Source of the DNA: Sediminibacillus massiliensis
GTDB lineage: Bacteria > Bacillota > Bacilli > Bacillales > Amphibacillaceae
DNA length: 64,000 nucleotides
Assembly: GCF_900156915.1 (NCBI RefSeq)
Contig: NZ_LT732535.1
Span: forward strand, 3,116,838-3,180,837
Reading direction: 5' to 3'
The notes beneath the pieces are model-generated. The model made no database searches. It was given only the letters and a program-made list of their open reading frames with translations, and was not told where the DNA came from. The position numbers and the translations under genes were made by a program. Below, piece after piece: positions 17,246 to 26,287 of this stretch; position 1 is the first letter of the stretch, and every line of letters starts with the position of its first letter.

Positions 17246-17770
17246 ATGGGCAGAAAAGTCGAGGTCAAGGAGTACAAGGCCCAATGGAAACGGGATTTTC
17301 AGAGCGAAAAGGAGCTTCTTCAAGAATTGCTTGGATACCAATTGCGCACAGTCCATCATATCGGCAGTACATCGATTCCGGGCATGCATGCAAAACCGGT
17401 CATCGATATATTGATCGAAGTTCTGGATATAGATGCTATGAGGGCGTGTAAAGAGAAAATGGAAGCGGCGGGCTATAAATCGCATGGAGAGAATGGAATA
17501 GCGGGCAGGAGGTTCTACAGTAAAGGAGGCAATGAGCGGACACATCACGTACATATATTCGGGGTGGGAGATCCGGAAATAGCTAGACATTTGGCGTTCC
17601 GGGATTATTTAATCAACCACCCCGATGAAGCCCGGAAATATGCGGAGCTGAAGATGAACCTTGCCAGACGGTATTCAGCTGATATGGAAAGCTATATCTC
17701 CGGAAAAGATGCCTTTATAAAAGATATAGACAAAAAAGCATCGACATGGAAACGAGAAAGAGAACTATGA
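17246..17770 (+). CDS. GrpB/UPF0157 family protein
   Basis: A 174-residue member of the GrpB family, a nucleotidyltransferase-like fold. Typical motifs are HHIGSTSIPGMHAKPVIDI (about residues 36-54), which matches the GS-x-DxD-like core, and THHVHIFGVGDPEIARHLAFRDYL near 100. No biochemical role is settled for most members. The start is ATG 17246, eight bases after GAGGGGG. Its stop overlaps the end of the convergent acetyltransferase gene by six bases. Confidence 0.85.
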   Translation: MGRKVEVKEYKAQWKRDFQSEKELLQELLGYQLRTVHHIGSTSIPGMHAKPVIDILIEVLDIDAMRACKEKMEAAGYKSHGENGIAGRRFYSKGGNERTHHVHIFGVGDPEIARHLAFRDYLINHPDEARKYAELKMNLARRYSADMESYISGKDAFIKDIDKKASTWKREREL

Positions 17771-18163
17771 TTTTCTCGGAATGAGGAAGGCATTTTCTGC
17801 TTTTTGAAATTCCACTTTTGGGTAATACTCCATTGCTCCGGGAGCGGATAGGAGTACAAGGGCTGTCTGTTCCCCGATTTCTTCCCGGACTTTATCGAGG
17901 ATTTTCCTGCCGACACCTGACTTCTGATAGTCCCTGTGTACAGCCAGATCGGACAAATAACAACAGTAAACAAAATCGGTCAATGCTCGCCCTACGCCGA
18001 TTAATGTTCCATTTTCTCTTGCGGTGATTATCAAGTTGGCTTTTTCTATCATCGAGGATAACCGTTTTACGTCCTGATGAGGGCGCTTGATCCCCGAGCT
18101 TTTAAATACTTCTGCCAGTTCCTGTTCATTTATTTTTCCATTTACTTCATAGATAACGGCCAT
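17765..18163 (-). CDS. GNAT-family N-acetyltransferase
   Basis: A 132-residue GNAT protein with the acetyl-CoA loop LAVHRDYQKSGVGRKILDKV and the C-terminal PGAMEYYPKVEFQKAENAF typical of the short bacterial GNATs close to YitI/PaiA relatives. The substrate is unknown. The start is placed at ATG 18163; AGGAG is 12 bases upstream, rather far, and a TTG at 18173-18175 is too close to it. It probably forms an operon with the acetyltransferase directly upstream, 16 bases away on the minus strand. Confidence 0.82.
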   Translation of the reverse strand: MAVIYEVNGKINEQELAEVFKSSGIKRPHQDVKRLSSMIEKANLIITARENGTLIGVGRALTDFVYCCYLSDLAVHRDYQKSGVGRKILDKVREEIGEQTALVLLSAPGAMEYYPKVEFQKAENAFLIPRKS

Positions 18164-18179
18164 TTTATGCAACAACTCC

Positions 18180-18632
18180 TTACATCATTTTGTACAAGCG
18201 GATCATATCCCGGCAGGCGATTCCATTTTCGAATATGGGTTCTGAATAATGTTCAAGAAAAAAATCATGAATGATTTTATCAAGACGGAATCCACATTTC
18301 TGATAAAGTGCCAACTGCCCTATGCTTGAATTTCCGGTACCAATTTCCAGTCTTTTCAATCCCATTGCCTTCGTTCTGTATTCGGCATCCCTAAGCAGTC
18401 TTTTTCCGATCCCTTTCCCTTGGTATTGGGATTGGACAGCAATGTTTACAATCTCTGCCGTCTCTGGTTTCGTCTTGACAAGAATATAAACCCCTCTTAT
18501 TCTGTTTTCTTCCATTGCTGCAAAACATTCCCCGTTTGTGATGTACTTGGCTACCATGGCTGGGTCAGGGTCTGCTGTGAGCAGTAAGTCCATTGGATAT
18601 GTGTCTTTGTTGTTTAATTTTTGAATTTTCAT
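18180..18632 (-). CDS. GNAT-family N-acetyltransferase
   Basis: A 150-residue acetyltransferase with the acetyl-CoA binding stretch IAVQSQYQGKGIGKRLLRDA and GNSSIGQLALYQKCGFRLDKI, a layout shared with many small GNAT enzymes. GGAGGAAGAAAA before the ATG fixes the start. It is the first gene of a two-gene minus-strand unit with a second GNAT. The two are not close copies of each other. Acceptor unknown. Confidence 0.85.
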   Translation of the reverse strand: MKIQKLNNKDTYPMDLLLTADPDPAMVAKYITNGECFAAMEENRIRGVYILVKTKPETAEIVNIAVQSQYQGKGIGKRLLRDAEYRTKAMGLKRLEIGTGNSSIGQLALYQKCGFRLDKIIHDFFLEHYSEPIFENGIACRDMIRLYKMM

Positions 18633-18796
18633 TTTTCTTCCTCCGTAAACTAATTATAACAGGTTTGATTCAGTGATAAGAGCGCATGCCGGCTATTTTC
18701 CGGAAGTTTTAGAAAAAGAGCAAAAGGGAAGGGATAACGGTAGGGTTACATATTCTTGTGACAAGTAAATTATCATTTAGTGGTGGTGGCATACGC

Positions 18797-19093
18797 ATGA
18801 GCAGTGTTTTCTTGATGGTTGTGTTTGTTTTGAGCCTGCTTTATTTATTGGTTAAATATCGCACTACCTTAAAAAATATCGGGATTGGGCCTTTAATCGG
18901 GGTGGTTGCATTAATGGTGATTTCACTGGTTGCAGCATCCTTGACCTTTTATTATGGTGGCCAATGGGTTGGTGAAACCATTGAAAATATCTATCTTCTG
19001 GTTATTGTGCAATTTGTAATTCTCCTTGCCGTCATTGTTGTATTTCTGGGAATTTTGACAAAAATATTGAAATCCTTATCGGATTATGAATAA
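18797..19093 (+). CDS. Small membrane protein, three predicted membrane segments
   Basis: A 98-residue hydrophobic protein with segments at about 3-18, 32-54 and 65-90 separated by short polar loops (KYRTT, YYGGQWVGETIEN) and a basic/acidic tail (KILKSLSDYE). I chose ATG 18797, which has GTGGTGG eight bases upstream; an in-frame GTG at 18758 would add 13 residues. I do not recognise the family. A strong terminator follows, so it is a single-gene unit. A weak SigB-like sequence lies about 70 bases upstream (see findings). Confidence 0.65.
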   Translation: MSSVFLMVVFVLSLLYLLVKYRTTLKNIGIGPLIGVVALMVISLVAASLTFYYGGQWVGETIENIYLLVIVQFVILLAVIVVFLGILTKILKSLSDYE

Positions 19094-19129
19094 GAGCCGG
19101 CATCCTAAATCCAGGATACCGGCTCTTTG
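19094..19129 (+). terminator. Terminator of the small membrane protein gene
   Basis: AGAGCCGG-CATCCT pairs with AGGATA-CCGGCTCT, followed by TTTG. Confidence 0.8.
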
Positions 19130-19184
19130 TCCATCTATGTAATCCTTCCAGGCAAGGGAGGAAACCTGGAAGAGGTATTAGTTA

Positions 19185-20456
19185 TCAGGCTTGTTGTTCT
19201 GATAAAGTAAGAGATGTTGTTTGTTCTTTTCCATTACGGTAAAAAGTGATATCGACTTTTTCCCCGACGCCTGTCTCGGAGTACAAGTACTCCTTCAGTT
19301 CGAGCATGGATGCGATAGGCTGGTCATTAATTTTCGTTATGACATCATATTGTTTCAACCCTGCATTATTTGCCGGTGATCCGTTTTGCACTTGGGCAAC
19401 GACAACGCCGTCTGTGATGTCATCCGACAAATTGAGTTCTTTTTGTCTATGCTCGTTCGGTACACTTGAAAGTTCTATGGCGCTGATACCAATAAACGGT
19501 CTTGATACGTTTCCGTCTGTTTCAAGCTGTTCCATAATCGGGAGGGCAGAATCGATCGGTATTGCAAACCCGATTCCTTCCACTTCTTCTTGGGCAATCT
19601 TCATGGAATTTATCCCGATGAGTTCCCCGTTCTCGTTTACCAGTGCGCCACCGCTGTTGCCTGGGTTGATGGCTGCATCTGTTTGAATCACTTCTGTTGT
19701 CCAGTCTGCCTGTCCGTCTTGATTGGCGTCCATTTCAACCGAACGTTCTACTCCGCTGATAATTCCTTTTGTCACAGATCCTGCGAATTCCATTCCTAGC
19801 GGGTTCCCGATGGCTATTGCCGTTTCCCCGACACTTAACTCTTCTGAAGAGCCAATGGCTGCTACCGTATCAACTTGAGCTCCATCAATTTCCAAAACAG
19901 CCAAATCGGTAAGGGAGTCTGCTCCAAGAATAGTTGCTGCAACATGCTCGCCATTCGGAAGGATGACTTCGACTTCATTTGCGCCTTCTACCACATGATT
20001 ATTTGTTACAACATACGCTTTGCCGTCTTCTTTTTTATAGATAACTCCTGATCCAGTACCTGCTGCCTGGGACTCTTCCCACATATTTGTCTGCTGTATG
20101 TTGGATACTCCTACTACTGCTCCTGCGGCCTGGTCGATTGCATCCGTCAACGATGAGTTGCTGTTATTATTCGACGTTTGCACGATATTGCTGTCATTGC
20201 TGGTCGATTCAGAGGCTACCTGTGGATCGGTTTCTGATGAAGAATTTATTCCACTTAAAGGCAGGATATTGGTAGAAACCAGCAGTACACCTAATACAGC
20301 CACGACAAGTCCTCCTATAATACCGCTGAAAAACATCCCGAATTTATTGGTTCTTTTAGACGCGGTAACATGATTGCTTTGCTCGGTTTGTTCGTGTTGA
20401 ACGTCATCATGTTGGTTGGTTTCGATATTTGAATCGTGATTTTCATTGTCGTACAT
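19185..20456 (-). CDS. htrB: Membrane-anchored HtrA-type serine protease, HtrB-like
   Basis: A quality-control protease acting outside the membrane on misfolded secreted proteins. Its 423 residues comprise a cytoplasmic polar N terminus (1-40), one membrane segment (about 41-67), a trypsin-like domain with triad His154 (VVTNNHVVEG), Asp184 (SLTDLAVLEI) and Ser268 (NPGNSGGAL), and a C-terminal PDZ domain (about 325-420). ATG 20456 follows AAAGGTGTGAC. It is divergent from the cssRS pair, the same arrangement as B. subtilis htrB (yvtA)-cssRS, where CssR activates both promoters. The intergenic region 20457-20627 should therefore hold CssR sites. Confidence 0.92.
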   Translation of the reverse strand: MYDNENHDSNIETNQHDDVQHEQTEQSNHVTASKRTNKFGMFFSGIIGGLVVAVLGVLLVSTNILPLSGINSSSETDPQVASESTSNDSNIVQTSNNNSNSSLTDAIDQAAGAVVGVSNIQQTNMWEESQAAGTGSGVIYKKEDGKAYVVTNNHVVEGANEVEVILPNGEHVAATILGADSLTDLAVLEIDGAQVDTVAAIGSSEELSVGETAIAIGNPLGMEFAGSVTKGIISGVERSVEMDANQDGQADWTTEVIQTDAAINPGNSGGALVNENGELIGINSMKIAQEEVEGIGFAIPIDSALPIMEQLETDGNVSRPFIGISAIELSSVPNEHRQKELNLSDDITDGVVVAQVQNGSPANNAGLKQYDVITKINDQPIASMLELKEYLYSETGVGEKVDITFYRNGKEQTTSLTLSEQQA

Positions 20457-20627
20457 GAAAGTCACACCTTTCTAAAAGTTATTTTGTTTGGCTTTCTATA
20501 CTACACATTCTATACATCAGCTTTGGCAACTCTTTGGTGTAATTGTGTAAAAAGTGTGGAATTCAAGCTAAAATGTTCTTATAAAAGAATTATGTGCGAA
20601 AATAGGAAGACGCAAGGAGGGCGAAAC

Positions 20628-21326
20628 ATGAACAATCGGATTTTTGTGGTGGAAGACGACGCCAATATCAGGGATATAGTCTCCGCTTATTTAAAAAAAG
20701 ATGGTTATCGTGTCACCACAATAGAAACAGCGGAGGAAGCTGTCGAGTTATGGCAGCAAGCCCCGCCTGACATGTGGATTTTAGATATAATGCTCCCGGG
20801 GATGGACGGTTATGAATTATGCAGGAAAATCAGGGAGAAAAGCAATGTCCCGATCATTATTATTTCTGCCAAGGATGAGGAGTTGGATAAGATTCTCGGT
20901 TTGGAACTTGGAGGAGATGATTATCTCACCAAACCATTCAGTCCGAGGGAACTCGTAGCACGGGTGAAGAGACTGTTTAAGCGTTCCGGGAATCAAGTGG
21001 AAGAAGCTGATGGGACTGGACAGGATGATTGGGAGGCAGGCAGACTTCTTCTTAAACCCGATGACCGCAGAGTTTTTTGGGAAGGAAATGAAGTAGAGAT
21101 CACTGCCAAAGAATTCGAAATCCTCCTGATTTTTATTAAAAACCCAAACAGGGCCTTTTCCAGGGAAGAATTGCTGACAAAGGTATGGGGAGAGGATTAC
21201 TTTGGAAGCGACCGGGCTGTGGATGATTTGATTAAACGTCTGAGAAAGAAAATGGATGGACTTCCGGTGGAAACTGTCTGGGGTTACGGCTACCGGTTGA
21301 GAAATTCACAAGAGGGTTCCAGATGA
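20628..21326 (+). CDS. cssR: OmpR-family response regulator, CssR-like
   Basis: Responds to secretion and heat stress by activating htrA-type protease genes (role by family and synteny). The 232-residue protein has a receiver domain with acidic Asp10/Asp11, phosphorylation site Asp53 (WILDIMLPGMDG) and Lys102 (LTKPFSPRE), then a winged-helix domain with FSREELLTKVWG and VETVWGYGYRL. The start is ATG 20628 after GGAGGGCGAAAC; the open frame continues upstream as leader only. It overlaps the kinase gene by four bases (ATGA). Confidence 0.9.
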   Translation: MNNRIFVVEDDANIRDIVSAYLKKDGYRVTTIETAEEAVELWQQAPPDMWILDIMLPGMDGYELCRKIREKSNVPIIIISAKDEELDKILGLELGGDDYLTKPFSPRELVARVKRLFKRSGNQVEEADGTGQDDWEAGRLLLKPDDRRVFWEGNEVEITAKEFEILLIFIKNPNRAFSREELLTKVWGEDYFGSDRAVDDLIKRLRKKMDGLPVETVWGYGYRLRNSQEGSR

Positions 21327-22657
21327 AGCTGCAGTATCAGATAAATGCTGCCTTTACGACATTGTTGATTGTGATTATGTCTGTAACGGCATTTACCATT
21401 TATTCGTTGATTCTGAACTTGTTGATTCAGGATGAACAACGCCAGCTTCAGGCAAAGGGTGAGTTGTTGGTAAGTGTATTGAACGATGAGGCCAATATGG
21501 AGAATGCACAGAGGCTGTCCCAGCTGCTCCAAGACCAGCAATTGCAATTGTTCATATACAATCATGCCGCTGATCGTGTCATTTTTTCGACGCTCCCAAA
21601 TCAAATCGTCAACTATTGGATTGAAAATTATGATATAGGTGAAGAAGAACAGCCATTATGGAGGGGAGGAGAAGAGCGTTTCGTAGTTTCGAAAATCAGT
21701 TTTTCTCCAGGACAACCAGATACGGAGCTGATCCTGGTTACTCCTCTTAATGACTTACAGCAGGTGCAGGAAACGTTCATCTTCCGTTTATTGCTGGTTT
21801 TCTTGATCGGTTTAGCAGCGGCAGTACTGTTGAGTTATTTGATGACCAAGCGTTTGGCCACCCCGTTAACAAGGCTGAAGGACCAGCTCAAGAAAATAGA
21901 AAAAAGGAAATTTGATGAAGTAGAGGCCATCCATGCCAGCGGAGAAATAAAAGAAGTGGAAGAAAGTGTTCTCGATATGGCGAATGAACTGGAGAGGTAC
22001 ATCAACTCCCAACAGCAATTTTTCCAAAATGCCAGTCATGAATTGAAAACACCTTTGATGACCATTCAGGGTTACGCGGAAGGGATAAGAGATGGCGTTT
22101 TCGAAAAAGAAGAGTCTGATCGTGGATTGGATGTAATGGTAGCCGAGATAGCCCGACTCAAAAAAATTATTAATGAAATGATTCTCCTGGCAAAACTCGA
22201 TAGTGAAGAAAACATTTATCGTCCGGAAAATATCCAGGTAAGTGATTTGATTCAGATGACCAGAGAACGGGCATTGCCGCTTGCCAATGAAAGGCATGTT
22301 CAGCTCACGCAGACGTACACAGCCGATGCGACTATAAAAGTGGATAGGGAAAAAATGCTCCAAGCCATGATGAATGTCGTCTCAAACGCCATCAGGCATG
22401 CCAGGTCCAGTGTGGATATAAGCGTGATACAAAAAGACGGAAAGATCTCCATTAAGATATCCGATGATGGCAAGGGGATAAAGGAAGATCTCCTTCCAAA
22501 CCTTTTCCATCGTTTTGTAAAAGGTGAAGGTGGAGAAACAGGATTGGGTCTGGCCATATCACGGGCGATAGTTGAGAGGTCCGGGGGCCAAATTACAGCC
22601 GGGAAATCTGATTTGAATGGAGCACTGTTTACAATTACCTTTAATAGGGAATATTGA
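21323..22657 (+). CDS. cssS: Sensor histidine kinase, CssS-like
   Basis: Membrane kinase partner of the regulator just upstream. Its 444 residues comprise a first membrane segment (about 11-35), an extracytoplasmic sensor region (about 36-153), a second segment (154-174), a HAMP linker, a HisKA domain with phospho-acceptor His239 (NASHELKTPLMTIQG) and an ATPase domain with N box MMNVVSNAIRHA, G1 DDGKGI and G2 GGETGLGLAIS. All catalytic boxes are intact. The ATGA overlap with the regulator implies fixed stoichiometry. The assignment to Css rests on the divergent htrB neighbour. Confidence 0.9.
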   Translation: MKLQYQINAAFTTLLIVIMSVTAFTIYSLILNLLIQDEQRQLQAKGELLVSVLNDEANMENAQRLSQLLQDQQLQLFIYNHAADRVIFSTLPNQIVNYWIENYDIGEEEQPLWRGGEERFVVSKISFSPGQPDTELILVTPLNDLQQVQETFIFRLLLVFLIGLAAAVLLSYLMTKRLATPLTRLKDQLKKIEKRKFDEVEAIHASGEIKEVEESVLDMANELERYINSQQQFFQNASHELKTPLMTIQGYAEGIRDGVFEKEESDRGLDVMVAEIARLKKIINEMILLAKLDSEENIYRPENIQVSDLIQMTRERALPLANERHVQLTQTYTADATIKVDREKMLQAMMNVVSNAIRHARSSVDISVIQKDGKISIKISDDGKGIKEDLLPNLFHRFVKGEGGETGLGLAISRAIVERSGGQITAGKSDLNGALFTITFNREY

Positions 22658-22744
22658 ATACCATATTTTAATCGTTTGTGTTATAATTGGTGAGTTGTAT
22701 TCGGAGACCTGAATTTCGATACAAAAGAGGAGAGTAAATATATT

Positions 22745-24574
22745 ATGCAATTAAGAGAAGATATCCGTAATATTGCGATCATCGCCCACGTAGACCATGG
22801 AAAAACGACCCTTGTGGACCAGCTGTTGAAGTATTCTGGTACATTCCGGGAAAATGAACAAGTCGACGAACGCGCAATGGATTCTAACGACTTGGAAAAA
22901 GAACGCGGTATTACGATTTTAGCTAAAAATACTGCCATTAATTATAATGATACAAGAATAAATATTTTAGATACACCGGGCCACGCGGACTTTGGTGGAG
23001 AAGTAGAGCGAATCATGAAAATGGTTGACGGTGTTCTGCTTGTCGTAGATGCCTACGAAGGCTGTATGCCGCAGACACGTTTCGTCTTGAAAAAAGCGTT
23101 GGAACAAAAATTGACACCTGTAGTGGTTTTAAACAAAATCGACCGTCCTAATGCAAGGCCGAATGAAGTTATCGACGAAGTACTGGATCTGTTTATTGAG
23201 CTTGGTGCCGATGACGATCAATTGGAATTCCCGGTCGTTTATGCATCTGCCTTGAATGGAACCTCCGGTAATGAACCGGAAGAACAAGAAGAAACAATGG
23301 AACCGATTTTCACCACGATCATGGAAAACATTCCTGCACCAGTAGATAATTCTGATGAGGGATTGCAATTCCAGGTGACATTGCTCGACTATAATGATTA
23401 CCTTGGAAGAATCGGTGTCGGCCGTATCTTCAGAGGATCGATCAAAGTCGGTCAGCAGGTTGCACTTATGAAAAAAGACGGCTCTGTGAAAACGTTCCGT
23501 GTTTCCAAACTGTTTGGTTTCATCGGATTGAAACGAATCGAAATTGAAGAAGCTAAAGCAGGAGACATTATTGCTCTGGCCGGGATGGAAGATATCAACG
23601 TCGGGGAAACGGTTTGTCCGCAGGATCAGCAGGAAGCACTGCCGATTCCGAGAATCGACGAACCTACCTTGCAAATGACGTTTGTTGTCAACAACAGTCC
23701 GTTTGCCGGTAAGGAAGGTAAGTATATTACCTCCCGCAGAATCGAAGAGCGGTTATTGACACAGCTTGAAACTGATGTGAGTTTGCGTGTTGAACAAACG
23801 GAATCTCCTGATGCCTGGACAGTTTCAGGACGTGGAGAATTACACTTGTCCATCTTGATAGAAAACATGCGCCGTGAAGGATATGAGCTTCAATTGTCCA
23901 AGCCACAGGTAATCGTCAGAGAGATTGACGGTGTTCAATGTGAGCCGGTAGAACGAGTGCAAGTAGACGTGCCGGAAGAACATCAGGGTGCTGTAATGGA
24001 ATCACTTGGTTCCAGAAAAGGCGAAATGATCGATATGCAAAACCACGGTAATGGCCAAGTCAGAATGGAATTCAAAGTCCCTTCAAGAGGTCTTATTGGT
24101 TATGCAACAGAATTCATGACCCAAACCAGAGGTTATGGTATTATCAACCATACTTTTGATAAATATGAGCCATTACTTCCTGGACCGGTCGGCGGCCGCC
24201 GCCAAGGTGTACTAGTTGCACTGGAAAACGGTAAAGCTTCGACATACGGTATTATGGGCTTGGAAGACCGCGGTGTCATCTTTGTAGAACCTGGTACAGA
24301 CGTTTATGCGGGAATGATTGTCGGTGAGCACAATCGTGACAATGACTTAACCGTTAATATCACGAAGGAAAAACATCTGACAAACGTCCGTTCAGCTACG
24401 AAAGACCAAACAGCGACCATCAGAAAAACTCGTACATTGACGCTTGAAGAAGCGATTGAGTACTTGAACGATGATGAGTACTGTGAAGTAACACCGGAAT
24501 CCATTCGTTTGCGTAAGAAAATCCTTAATAAAAACGAACGGGAAAAAGCAGCTAAGAAGAAGAAAACCGTTTAA
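22745..24574 (+). CDS. typA: Ribosome-associated GTPase TypA/BipA
   Basis: A translational GTPase that helps ribosome assembly and growth under cold or other stress. The 609-residue protein shows the P-loop AHVDHGKTTLVD (14-25), the switch region ERGITILAKN, the DTPGHADFGGE motif and NKIDRPNA, followed by EF-G-like domains II, III and V and the BipA-specific C terminus (LTVNITKEKHLTNVRSATKD). AGGAGAG precedes the ATG, and a TATAAT -10 lies near 22680. It is a single gene with its own terminator. Confidence 0.95.
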   Translation: MQLREDIRNIAIIAHVDHGKTTLVDQLLKYSGTFRENEQVDERAMDSNDLEKERGITILAKNTAINYNDTRINILDTPGHADFGGEVERIMKMVDGVLLVVDAYEGCMPQTRFVLKKALEQKLTPVVVLNKIDRPNARPNEVIDEVLDLFIELGADDDQLEFPVVYASALNGTSGNEPEEQEETMEPIFTTIMENIPAPVDNSDEGLQFQVTLLDYNDYLGRIGVGRIFRGSIKVGQQVALMKKDGSVKTFRVSKLFGFIGLKRIEIEEAKAGDIIALAGMEDINVGETVCPQDQQEALPIPRIDEPTLQMTFVVNNSPFAGKEGKYITSRRIEERLLTQLETDVSLRVEQTESPDAWTVSGRGELHLSILIENMRREGYELQLSKPQVIVREIDGVQCEPVERVQVDVPEEHQGAVMESLGSRKGEMIDMQNHGNGQVRMEFKVPSRGLIGYATEFMTQTRGYGIINHTFDKYEPLLPGPVGGRRQGVLVALENGKASTYGIMGLEDRGVIFVEPGTDVYAGMIVGEHNRDNDLTVNITKEKHLTNVRSATKDQTATIRKTRTLTLEEAIEYLNDDEYCEVTPESIRLRKKILNKNEREKAAKKKKTV

Positions 24575-24583
24575 TCGAAGAAA

Positions 24584-24612
24584 AGTCCAGCCAGCAGGCT
24601 GGGCTTTTTTGT
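24584..24612 (+). terminator. Terminator of typA
   Basis: AGTCCAGCC and GGCTGGGCT flank a 4-base loop, followed by six T. Confidence 0.88.
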
Positions 24613-24735
24613 TATATCGGAAACGCCGACAAGTACTCCCAATAATCCATTGTGAGTTTTTTGTGTTTTTAAAAAGGTTAATAGAAGGGTGGGTGGGGAA
24701 CGTTATAGTAATATTTCTACTGGAGGGATCAGGTG

Positions 24736-25875
24736 GTGAAGAAAAAGTTATTCTCAGGACTCATTTTGTCTCTTGTGTTCGGATTGATTGCTTGTGATCA
24801 ACAGGAATCACCGAATAATTCCGGCAGTGAAGAGCAGGAACAGCCGCAATCTGAACAAGGAAAGGATGTCTCGGAGCAATCCGGAGAAGAGGGGGCATCC
24901 GAAAATGCGTCATTGAACTTTAACAACGTAGAGACATTGGCGGAGGATCTAAATGTGCCTTGGGAACTGGTAAAGGAAGGGGAAGATATTTATATTAGTG
25001 AGCGGACAGGAGCGATTGTAAAAGTAAATGGCAATAATTTGGAGAGAAAGGAAGTCCGGTTAAAGGAGAACTTAGCCGATGAACCGGAGGCGGGACTGCT
25101 TGGACTAGCTTTTCCGGCTGATTTTCAGGAAACGCAAGAAGCAATCGCCTATTATACTTATGCCGAACAACAGGGAGTGTTTCAAAGAGTCGCGTTCATT
25201 CAGGAACAGGAAGGACAATGGGTGGAAAAAGAGACGTTGTTGGATAACATTCCGGGCGGCAATGTCCATCACGGAGGCAGGCTGGAAATCGGACCGGATG
25301 ATAAACTGTATGTCACGGTAGGCGATGCAACCAACCGGAGTGCAGCTCAGAACCGTGATAGTTTATCTGGCAGCGTACTGCGAATGAACCTTGACGGAAC
25401 CATCCCGGAAGATAATCCTTTTGAGGATTCTCTTATTTATACATGGGGGCATCGGAACCCTCAAGGACTTGCCTGGGATGAACAGGAAGTTTTATTTGCG
25501 ACGGAACACGGGAACCAGGCTCATGATGAGATAAACAAACTTTCCGCAGGTAGTAATTATGGATGGCCTGAAATACAGGGCGACGAACAAATGGACGGGA
25601 TGGAGCAGCCGGTTCTTCATTCGGGAGAAGAGACTTGGGCACCTTCTGGGATGGATTATTTTAATGGTCGTTTCTATTTTGCAAGTCTTAGAGGCGAAGC
25701 ATTGAGAGAGTTTCATCCAGAGGAAAATTCCCAACAGGTTGTTCTGGAAGGGTTCGGAAGGATAAGGGACGTACTCGCCACAGATGAAGGTCTGTATGTG
25801 GTAACGAACAACACGGACGGACGGGGCAACCCGGATGAAAAAGATGATCGACTGTTGTTTGTTCCGCGCTCTTAA
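24736..25875 (+). CDS. PQQ-dependent sugar (sorbosone/glucose) dehydrogenase-like lipoprotein
   Basis: A secreted, lipid-anchored six-bladed beta-propeller of about 379 residues. The signal peptide ends in a lipobox, GLIACDQQ, followed by a Ser/Glu/Gln-rich linker (about 22-60). The catalytic domain shows VHHGGRLEIGPDDKLYVTVGD, the GHRNPQGLAW motif and ATEHGNQAHDEINKL, characteristic of soluble PQQ glucose dehydrogenase/sorbosone dehydrogenase folds. Many such proteins in bacilli have no proven PQQ activity. Two GTG codons are possible starts; 24736 has the better spacing (eight bases) from TGGAGGG. Confidence 0.85.
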   Translation: MKKKLFSGLILSLVFGLIACDQQESPNNSGSEEQEQPQSEQGKDVSEQSGEEGASENASLNFNNVETLAEDLNVPWELVKEGEDIYISERTGAIVKVNGNNLERKEVRLKENLADEPEAGLLGLAFPADFQETQEAIAYYTYAEQQGVFQRVAFIQEQEGQWVEKETLLDNIPGGNVHHGGRLEIGPDDKLYVTVGDATNRSAAQNRDSLSGSVLRMNLDGTIPEDNPFEDSLIYTWGHRNPQGLAWDEQEVLFATEHGNQAHDEINKLSAGSNYGWPEIQGDEQMDGMEQPVLHSGEETWAPSGMDYFNGRFYFASLRGEALREFHPEENSQQVVLEGFGRIRDVLATDEGLYVVTNNTDGRGNPDEKDDRLLFVPRS

Positions 25876-25917
25876 AGGAAGTATAATGGACAAAAGTATT
25901 CCAGAAAGGAAAATAGT

Positions 25918-26205
25918 ATGATAAGGTTTTTCCGTAGATTAAAGTTTTTGCTGAATTTCAGAAAATCAGTGCCTTTTCTGAAGGATTTTTTTCTATCCCG
26001 CGAGGTAAAGCTTTCCACTAAAGCATTCTCCTTGTTATTAATAGCGGGATATATTCTGTTTCCTTTTGATATCATTCCTGACTTTTTGTTAATGATGGGT
26101 GTTTTGGATGATGTAGCTGTTGCTGGTTTCGTTCTGCGGCAGTTGATAAAGCATGCACCGGAAGCACTAAAGGTGAAACACGGGTTGGGCTATAAGATAA
26201 AATAG
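25918..26205 (+). CDS. DUF1232 (YkvA-like) membrane protein
   Basis: A 95-residue protein with a basic N terminus (FFRRLKFLLNFRK) and the DUF1232 signature YILFPFDIIPDFLLMMGVLDD (about 50-70), a hydrophobic hairpin with conserved acidic and proline residues. The function of the family is not known. The ATG follows AAAGGAAAATAGT. It lies 42 bases after the sugar dehydrogenase gene without a terminator between, so co-transcription is possible. No unusual base use. Confidence 0.8.
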   Translation: MIRFFRRLKFLLNFRKSVPFLKDFFLSREVKLSTKAFSLLLIAGYILFPFDIIPDFLLMMGVLDDVAVAGFVLRQLIKHAPEALKVKHGLGYKIK

Positions 26206-26287
26206 ATTGTCAGGGTTTAGGGAGAATGACAACTAGGTCGATGATCGTCGCATCAAAGACGTGCCAACGAAGAGAAGGGGTGATTTT

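Noticed and set aside
24650-24735. SigB-like promoter before the sugar dehydrogenase lipoprotein
   Set aside because: GTTTTT and GGGTGG are there, but the spacer is 16 and the -10 deviates; not convincing.
26206-26287. Possible metal riboswitch before the ZIP transporter gene
   Set aside because: The sequence is too short and lacks the conserved core of the yybP-ykoY or NiCo classes.
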